Made by a program: the position numbers and the translations under genes. Under the pieces are notes generated by a model. The model made no database searches. It saw only the letters and a program-made list of their open reading frames with translations, and was not told the origin of the DNA. DNA of 11,814 bases from an uncultured Rhizobiaceae group bacterium (GTDB taxonomy: Bacteria; Pseudomonadota; Alphaproteobacteria; Rhizobiales; Rhizobiaceae): positions 1-11,814 of the forward strand of contig CALFBU010000223.1 in the NCBI GenBank assembly GCA_937951455.1. Direction: 5' to 3'. Shown piece after piece: positions 7,398 to 11,814 of the stretch (the stretch's first letter is position 1; every line of letters begins with the position of its first letter).

Positions 7398-8273
7398 TTA
7401 TGTTACAACAGTTCTACGCAAAGGCAGCAACTGCCATAGGCTGTGTCCGGCAATGGCGCCCAAAACGATCACCCCGCCTAGTAATGTTTTATCCGTTGGG
7501 GTTTCTGCAAAGATCAGCCAAACCCAGATGGGTGCTAGAACCGTTTCAAGCAAGAAGAAAATTGCAACTTGGGGCGCTGGTATGTAGCGCGGTGCCAAGG
7601 TAAGCGAGAAGCCAGACAGGGGCACGAATATCAATACGTTAAGCGCTATCCACCACGGCGCACCCGGCATACCTGAAAATACGATGGCCAAGGGCAGGGC
7701 GAACAACCCTGAAACCATACCGCCCAGACACCCACTTAAAGACAAGTCTTTGCCGCTTTGCCGTGTTCGAACCAGGGAATAGGCAAGCACAATGGCTGCC
7801 ATAAGAGATGTTAAATCTCCCATCCAGTTGCCAGTTTCCAAACCGTCTGAGACGATAATCATAACGCCAACCATGGTCGCGAATATGGCCAGCCAAGTAA
7901 CCAGCTTTGGGCGTTCGCCAATCAGTACCCAAGCAAATATTGCCGCTAGCATTGGATTAAACGCAAGAATGAAAACCAGATTGGCAGTCGATGTGGTGAA
8001 AACCGATATGGTGAAAAAGATGCTTGCAATCCCGTAAAGGACACCAACTTCAACAAAGTTTTTGTCGTTAAAAGGGTTCTTTGGCGTATCGGTAAAATGG
8101 GAACCAAACTTGATTACCGCGCCAAGCACACAGGCCAAGCCCAGACCTCTCATGACCATGTAAAACCAAGGGTCACTTTCTGCTAGCCGTATCAGCGGAA
8201 TATCAATGGAAATCAGAAACCCACCCAAAAGAGCAAGTGCAATTCCCAGTCCTGTGCGCGTTTGAGGTTGCAA
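7398..8273 (-). CDS. EamA/DMT superfamily transporter
   Basis: This 291-residue inner-membrane protein is almost entirely hydrophobic, with about ten spans in two tandem halves of roughly 140 residues each, as in EamA (drug/metabolite) exporters. The first half begins GIALALLGGFLISIDIPLIR and contains LVFILAFNPMLAAIFAWVLIGE, the usual signature of the fourth span and following loop. The second half contains the matching VAIFFLLETVLAPIWVWLIF with AETPT. The substrate is not predictable. The start is TTG at 8273, preceded by AAGGA at a spacing of about 8 bases; no suitable ATG exists near the N-terminus. It is the middle gene of a likely - strand run, 75 bases after the bpt stop and 54 before the Pycsar-like gene. 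Confidence 0.88.
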   Translation of the reverse strand: MQPQTRTGLGIALALLGGFLISIDIPLIRLAESDPWFYMVMRGLGLACVLGAVIKFGSHFTDTPKNPFNDKNFVEVGVLYGIASIFFTISVFTTSTANLVFILAFNPMLAAIFAWVLIGERPKLVTWLAIFATMVGVMIIVSDGLETGNWMGDLTSLMAAIVLAYSLVRTRQSGKDLSLSGCLGGMVSGLFALPLAIVFSGMPGAPWWIALNVLIFVPLSGFSLTLAPRYIPAPQVAIFFLLETVLAPIWVWLIFAETPTDKTLLGGVIVLGAIAGHSLWQLLPLRRTVVT

Positions 8274-8348
8274 AGCAATTTTCCTTTATGTCTGAAATTG
8301 CTTTTGGCTGTTATTTGGCAGGTTCACAAGCGCAATTATGAAATTCAA

Positions 8349-9095
8349 TTAATCGGTTCTCTGCCATCCGCTTAAGCTGAGGTGCTCTTGCGGTTGAAAC
8401 CTTGCCTTATATTCCATCTTGCGCGAGCCATCCACCCAATAGCCCATGTAGACATATGGCAAACCCATCTTACGCGCGCGCTTGATGTGATCCAAAATCA
8501 TGTAAGTGCCCAGGCTTTTACGATCGAGCTCTGTATCAAAAAAGCTATAAACCATGGAAAGTCCATTACCCAAAATATCGGTCAAGGCAACGGCTATCAA
8601 TTCACCTTCGCCTTCGCCCGTGATGCCTGACTCTGGCCCACGCATTCGATATTCAACCATCATGGTATTCACATGCGTATCTTCAACCATCATGGCGTAA
8701 TCAAGTGATGTCATTTCAGCCATGCCACCTTCTGCATGTCGTGCATCCAGATAGCGCCTGAAAAGCGAAAACTGCTCAGCATTTGGGGAAGGTGGCACTT
8801 CCTTGCCGATCAGGTCTTTATTATTATTCATGATGCGACGAAGTGATTTGGTGTCCTTGAACTCATCAACCACGACTCTAACGGAAACACAAGCCTTGCA
8901 CCCCTCACAGGCTGGACGATAGGCGATGTTTTGTGAGCGCCTGAAACCGCCTTGGCTTAACATGTCATTGACTTGTTGGGCGCGTTCGCCAACCAAATGC
9001 GTAAAAACCTTACGCTCCTGCTTGCCTTCCAGATAAGGACAGGGCGCTGGAGCTGTAAGATAAAATTGTGGTGTGTCCAGCGAATGACGTGTCAT
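8349..9095 (-). CDS. bpt: Aspartate/glutamate leucyltransferase (aminoacyl-tRNA-protein transferase)
   Basis: This 248-residue enzyme transfers leucine from Leu-tRNA to proteins with N-terminal Asp or Glu, marking them for ClpS/ClpAP degradation in the N-degron pathway (family knowledge for Bpt; older annotations call it ate). Diagnostic segments are [15 protein letters not shown] (8-22), [10 protein letters not shown] (27-36), [20 protein letters not shown] (49-68) and SMVYSFFD with [13 protein letters not shown] (180-204), then GYW (218-220). The cysteines Cys19, Cys63, Cys66 and Cys69 match the conserved set of the ATE N-terminal domain. I start at ATG 9095, giving an N-terminus like other rhizobial Bpt proteins. 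The longer frame from TTG 9134 adds 13 residues with no clear ribosome site. The gene is divergent from the P460 cytochrome. Confidence 0.93.
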   Translation of the reverse strand: MTRHSLDTPQFYLTAPAPCPYLEGKQERKVFTHLVGERAQQVNDMLSQGGFRRSQNIAYRPACEGCKACVSVRVVVDEFKDTKSLRRIMNNNKDLIGKEVPPSPNAEQFSLFRRYLDARHAEGGMAEMTSLDYAMMVEDTHVNTMMVEYRMRGPESGITGEGEGELIAVALTDILGNGLSMVYSFFDTELDRKSLGTYMILDHIKRARKMGLPYVYMGYWVDGSRKMEYKARFQPQEHLSLSGWQRTD

Positions 9096-9291
9096 TGAGT
9101 TAATTTCCGTGGTCGATGACTTTAAAATAGCCAAATTTTACAAAAAATCCATGCCTGAAATCCAGAATAACGGCGACACCACATTTTTTGTTCACGAGAA
9201 CGTAATTAAAAGTGTCCGAAGCGTTGGTTGAAAGTTTCCTTTATTCAAGTGTTACTCGCATTGAACTCATAACAATAAGGAGAATCAATTG

Positions 9292-9882
9292 ATGGGAAGA
9301 TTTTTGAGCAAAGCGGGCCTAACGGCAGCAGTATTTTTTGTGTCAGGTTCGGCTTATGCCGCTTGTACTGCACCAGTAGCCAAAGACGATTTGACAGAAG
9401 AACAAGTTATTGAAATTTTTGAATGCATTAAAGATGATTTAAGAGCAGGGTATGCAAACAGCGATAACCCTTGGGCGAAAGATTATTTGAACTGGGGTAG
9501 AACAGCATCAGCACCTGCAGCACCCGGTCCACATGGTGGTCGTTTTCTAAATACGACAGTAAACGAAATTGGGTACCGCGAATACATCAAATACAGCGAT
9601 GAGCGCGAAAACAATCCGATGCCAGTCGGGACTGTTATCGCTAAGGAAGTATTTGGTGTGAACAAAAAGAATGCAGTTACAAAAGGTCAACTATTTTTCA
9701 TGGAAAAAGTTGCCGCTGGTGGCGATGCAGATCAATACGGCAATTGGGTTTACTCGGTTATTAAATCCAGCGGCAAGCCGCAAAAGATTTCCCAAAAATT
9801 CTGTCATGATTGTCACGGTGCATTTTCTGATCAGGATTCAATGGGATATCCAGATGAAGATGTACGTCTCTCATCTCAATAA
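9292..9882 (+). CDS. Secreted cytochrome P460-family c-type haem protein
   Basis: This 196-residue exported protein has a signal peptide (residues 1-23, cleavage after AYA) and a C-terminal haem c site, CHDCH, at 171-175. The sequence between resembles the cytochrome P460 fold: YLNWGRT (65-71), HGGRFLN near 81-87, MPVGTVIAKEVFG (110-122) and NWVYSVI (151-157). P460 proteins oxidise hydroxylamine or nitric oxide in some organisms, while the related cytochromes c'-beta mainly bind NO. Which activity applies here cannot be told, and I could not assign the lysine that would form the P460 cross-link. Cys25 and Cys45 could form a disulfide in the periplasm. I choose ATG 9292, 8 bases after AAGGAGA (9277-9283); the TTG at 9289 is less well spaced. 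The gene shares a terminator with the convergent membrane protein gene. Confidence 0.82.
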   Translation: MGRFLSKAGLTAAVFFVSGSAYAACTAPVAKDDLTEEQVIEIFECIKDDLRAGYANSDNPWAKDYLNWGRTASAPAAPGPHGGRFLNTTVNEIGYREYIKYSDERENNPMPVGTVIAKEVFGVNKKNAVTKGQLFFMEKVAAGGDADQYGNWVYSVIKSSGKPQKISQKFCHDCHGAFSDQDSMGYPDEDVRLSSQ

Positions 9883-9906
9883 TATTTGAGCAAATTTAAG
9901 CTTAAT

Positions 9907-9938
9907 AAAAAGGCGGGATCAATAATCCCGCCTTTTTT
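9907..9938. terminator. Bidirectional rho-independent terminator
   Basis: AAGGCGGGAT (9910-9919) pairs perfectly with ATCCCGCCTT (9925-9934) around a 5-base loop. A T-run (9933-9938) follows on the + strand, and an A-run (9907-9911) gives a T-run on the - strand. It lies between the convergent P460 gene and the four-span membrane protein gene, so it can end both transcripts. Confidence 0.92.
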
Positions 9939-9960
9939 CTATTGGGTAATCTCGATGTGT

Positions 9961-10503
9961 CTACCGTTCGTGACGCCACCAGGTAAAACCGGCAACAACC
10001 AGCCCAAAGACAATATGTCCCCAAAGGGCAACCCATGTAATGCCTGACCAGCCAAGGAAGGCCGGATTACCTGCCACCAAATGCGCCATTACGTATAGTG
10101 CAAATACCCAAAGTACAACGCCGTATGCGATGCCCACTGCCCACCAAGGTACTATCGGCGCAATCTTTTGCGAGATGGGGCGTGCAATGAACATGTAACC
10201 AATTGGATAAGCCAGAAGACCTGTCAACAAGTGCAACCCATGACCGATACCATTTTGAGAGATAAATTTGGCGCCAAGGCCAGTGATGGCACCCAGTGAT
10301 TGATTGGCAAGCGCTACCGGTGCAAGCTTTGCACCCAGCGTAGGAATAATATCTTTAAACAGTGGGCTGATGGTTTGACCAAATAGATCAAACGCCAAAA
10401 TTGCAAAAGCGCCTGAAACCAAAAGCGTTACAAGGGTTCGGGCATCAAAGGCAGGGAGTGCCAAGCCATTGTTTTGGTTTATCTGGGCTGCAGTCATACT
10501 CAT
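9961..10503 (-). CDS. Four-span membrane protein with conserved-looking histidines, function unknown
   Basis: This 180-residue protein begins with a polar segment, then has four hydrophobic spans at about 23-42, 88-108, 119-142 and 155-175. Histidines sit in or next to spans (His88, His91, His141, His163). The sequence IGHGLHLLTGLLAYPIGYMF suggests a family I remember only vaguely; DUF6789 is a possibility but not a confident call. ATG 10503 has a strong ribosome site, AGGAGA, 7 bases upstream. That ribosome site is part of a long inverted repeat in the leader. The histidine pattern would permit haem or metal binding, and the neighbour is a c-type haem protein, but the two genes are convergent and not one operon, so any link is a guess. 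Confidence 0.75.
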   Translation of the reverse strand: MSMTAAQINQNNGLALPAFDARTLVTLLVSGAFAILAFDLFGQTISPLFKDIIPTLGAKLAPVALANQSLGAITGLGAKFISQNGIGHGLHLLTGLLAYPIGYMFIARPISQKIAPIVPWWAVGIAYGVVLWVFALYVMAHLVAGNPAFLGWSGITWVALWGHIVFGLVVAGFTWWRHER

Positions 10504-10510
10504 TATAAAT

Positions 10511-10558
10511 TCTCCTAATCAAAATTATCCAGAGAAATAATGCTCTGGTGTTAGGAGA
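10511..10558 (-). promoter_or_regulatory. Leader hairpin that can sequester the Shine-Dalgarno sequence of the four-span protein gene
   Basis: On the - strand transcript, UCUCCUAA (from 10558-10551) is an exact complement of UUAGGAGA (10518-10511), which contains the ribosome site for ATG 10503. Inside this pair, CCAGAG (10548-10543) and CUCUGG (10534-10529) form a second perfect stem around an 8-base loop. Together they make a two-part hairpin with 8 and 6 base pairs and an uneven internal loop. When folded it would block ribosome binding. This could be a temperature-sensitive or protein-regulated leader. Whether it lies in the transcript depends on the start site, which I cannot place with confidence. 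Confidence 0.5.
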
Positions 10559-10585
10559 GTAATGTCATGCGGCTTATTATATTAC

Positions 10586-10601
10586 TGTGTCAAATGACAC
10601 A
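10586..10601. promoter_or_regulatory. 16-bp perfect palindrome, candidate operator
   Basis: TGTGTCA-AA-TGACACA has perfect 7-base arms around two bases. It lies 83-98 bases before the start of the four-span protein gene and 7-22 bases past the hemB stop on the - strand. A dimeric repressor or activator site controlling the four-span gene is the simplest reading. A terminator for hemB is less likely because no U-run follows. A TATAAT on the - strand (10581-10576) lies 4 bases away, without a good -35 at the usual distance. Confidence 0.45.
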
Positions 10602-10607
10602 TGGCAT

Positions 10608-11612
10608 CTAGGCGTTGTTAAGCCACTCCGCGACACGGGGCGCGAAATAGGTCAGAATGCCATCCGCACCTGCGCGCTTGAAACAGGTGAGACTTTCCAG
10701 GATGACGCGTTGCTCTTCTACAAAGCCTTTTTCCACACCAGCCATAATCATCGAATATTCACCCGAGACCTGATAGGCAAAAGTCGGCATGCCAAACTCT
10801 GTTTTCAACCGATAAATAATATCAAGGTAAGGCATGCCAGGTTTAACCATGATCATGTCTGAACCTTCATGAATATCCAATTGCGCTTCATAAAGCGCTT
10901 CATCTGAATTTGCCGGATCCATGAAATAGGTACGCTTGTCACCTTTCAACAAACCATCTGTTCCGACCGCCTCACGATAGGGGCCGTAATAACCAGAAGC
11001 ATATTTTGCGGTATAGGCGAGCGTGCCGATATCTTGATGACCTGCCTCATTAAGCGCATCTCGGATAGCCCCCATACGACCATCCATCATTTCAGAAGCT
11101 GAAACAATATCAGCGCCAGCATCAGCCTGCAAAACTGCTGCTTCGCATAAGATTTCTACCGTCTCATCATTTACGATGATGCCATCGCGCAAAATGCCGT
11201 CGTGTCCATGATCGGTAAACAGATCAAGCGCTACGTCAGTTATAACGCCAACATCAGGAGCGGCATCCTTCATGGCTTTTGTAGCCTGGATGATGATGTT
11301 ATTTGTATTGAGGACTTCGGAACCTGTTTGGTCTCGTTTATCCATCGCAACATTTGCAAAAATCGCGATGGCAGGAATACCAAGGTCTTGTGCCAGTTTT
11401 GCTTGTTTGCCAATCATGTCTACAGAGTGGCGTTCAACGCCTGGCATCGTCCCCAGCGGTTCGCTTATGCCTTTACCTTCACACAGAAAAACAGGCCAAA
11501 TCAGATCGTCAATAGAAAGGCGATTTTCTCGCATCAATCGCCTGTTCCATTCAAATCTGCGATTGCGCCTCATGCGTCGGCCGCCTGTTATTTCGTCTAC
11601 TGTGCGTTTCAT
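10608..11612 (-). CDS. hemB: 5-aminolevulinate dehydratase (porphobilinogen synthase)
   Basis: This 334-residue enzyme joins two 5-aminolevulinate molecules to porphobilinogen in haem synthesis. The catalytic Schiff-base lysines are Lys203, in YTAKYASGYYGPYREA, and Lys257, in MIMVKPGMPYLDI. The metal-site loop reads DVALDLFTDHGHDGI (126-140). Aspartates and alanine replace the cysteines of zinc enzymes, so this is the magnesium-using type known from rhizobia and other alphaproteobacteria. I start at ATG 11612 (MKRTVDEITGGRRMRRNRR), the usual rhizobial N-terminus. The 23 extra residues back to TTG 11681 are unlike the family. Supplying haem may matter to the c-type haem protein nearby, but hemB is a general housekeeping gene. 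Confidence 0.96.
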   Translation of the reverse strand: MKRTVDEITGGRRMRRNRRFEWNRRLMRENRLSIDDLIWPVFLCEGKGISEPLGTMPGVERHSVDMIGKQAKLAQDLGIPAIAIFANVAMDKRDQTGSEVLNTNNIIIQATKAMKDAAPDVGVITDVALDLFTDHGHDGILRDGIIVNDETVEILCEAAVLQADAGADIVSASEMMDGRMGAIRDALNEAGHQDIGTLAYTAKYASGYYGPYREAVGTDGLLKGDKRTYFMDPANSDEALYEAQLDIHEGSDMIMVKPGMPYLDIIYRLKTEFGMPTFAYQVSGEYSMIMAGVEKGFVEEQRVILESLTCFKRAGADGILTYFAPRVAEWLNNA

Positions 11613-11722
11613 CTTGTAACATATCCCATTTGCAGTCTTTTTATGTTTTACATATAGAGAGTATAATTTTGCAATTGGCAATTTAGCTTATTGGCGTAAG
11701 AACTGGGATTTTAAGTTTAAAC

Positions 11723-11814
11723 ATGAGTGAAGCTCCTATGAAATCGGGTTCGGTTTTCAAGCTTGAAGGTATCATGAATTTGTTCATGCGCATTCTCGCG
11801 ATTATTTTTATTTG
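11723..11814 (+). CDS. Start of an unrecognised membrane protein gene (3' truncated by window)
   Basis: ATG 11723 opens a frame that stays open for 30 codons to the window edge: MSEAPMKSGSVFKLEGIMNL, then FMRILAIIFI, the beginning of a hydrophobic span. It is divergent from hemB with about 110 bases between the starts. In rhizobia the gene divergent from hemB is often a small multi-span protein of family DUF6163; I suggest this from memory of gene order only. A second in-frame ATG (11738) is possible. No strong ribosome site is visible. Confidence 0.5.
   Translation, partial: MSEAPMKSGSVFKLEGIMNLFMRILAIIFI

Noticed and set aside
9096..9291. Search for a regulatory RNA or named operator in the 196-base gap between bpt and the P460 gene
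   Set aside because: Apart from the AAGGAGA ribosome site and a weak TTGAAA (9228-9233) with a poor -10, I see no dyad or hairpin strong enough to list.
10562..10597. 11-codon + strand frame (MSCGLLYYCVK) after TTAGGAGA
   Set aside because: The ribosome-like site is only 3 bases from the ATG and is better explained as the arm of the leader inverted repeat of the - strand gene. A leader peptide is conceivable but has no target gene on the + strand.
11613..11681. TTG-initiated N-terminal extension of hemB
   Set aside because: The 23 residues are unlike family members, and ATG 11612 gives the familiar start and length.

Overview
This window looks like ordinary chromosome from an alphaproteobacterium, most likely a marine-type member of the Hyphomicrobiales (Rhizobiales). 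That placement is an inference. It rests on the ParC, Bpt and HemB sequences, which resemble rhizobial family members as I remember them, on the ate/hemB/parC neighbourhood, and on a fairly low GC content for the order. I see no rRNA, tRNA, CRISPR array, transposase or integrase.

Left part (1-3142). The window opens inside the last 74 codons of a BLUF-type blue-light sensor gene. A two-gene unit on the + strand follows: lemA, then a secreted or membrane DUF2207 protein with a glycine-rich tail, 4 bases apart. A small membrane protein of the CBU_0592 type converges on them from the - strand.

Centre (3143-7343). parC (topoisomerase IV subunit A) is transcribed rightward. It is followed by a tiny single-span membrane protein gene with its own hairpin terminator. 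That terminator runs into the start of an unrecognised 285-residue membrane protein with a cysteine-containing soluble part. On the opposite strand lies a three-span protein resembling the Pycsar effector (DUF5706/PycTM) family, with no nucleotide cyclase visible nearby.

Right part (7398-11814). On the - strand, bpt/ate (aminoacyl-tRNA-protein transferase) and an EamA/DMT exporter precede the Pycsar-like gene, with gaps of 75 and 54 bases, so the three may be co-transcribed. Divergent from bpt is a secreted cytochrome P460-family protein with one CxxCH haem site. It ends at a strong bidirectional terminator shared with a convergent, histidine-containing four-span membrane protein. The 5' leader of that membrane gene can fold so that its Shine-Dalgarno sequence is paired with an exact complement, and a 16-bp palindrome lies just upstream. 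hemB (5-aminolevulinate dehydratase) comes next on the - strand, and a truncated + strand gene begins at the right edge.

Most genes are housekeeping or conserved. The parts that deserve attention are the orphan Pycsar-like effector, the Shine-Dalgarno-sequestering leader, the terminator that overlaps a start codon, and the P460/membrane-protein pair.
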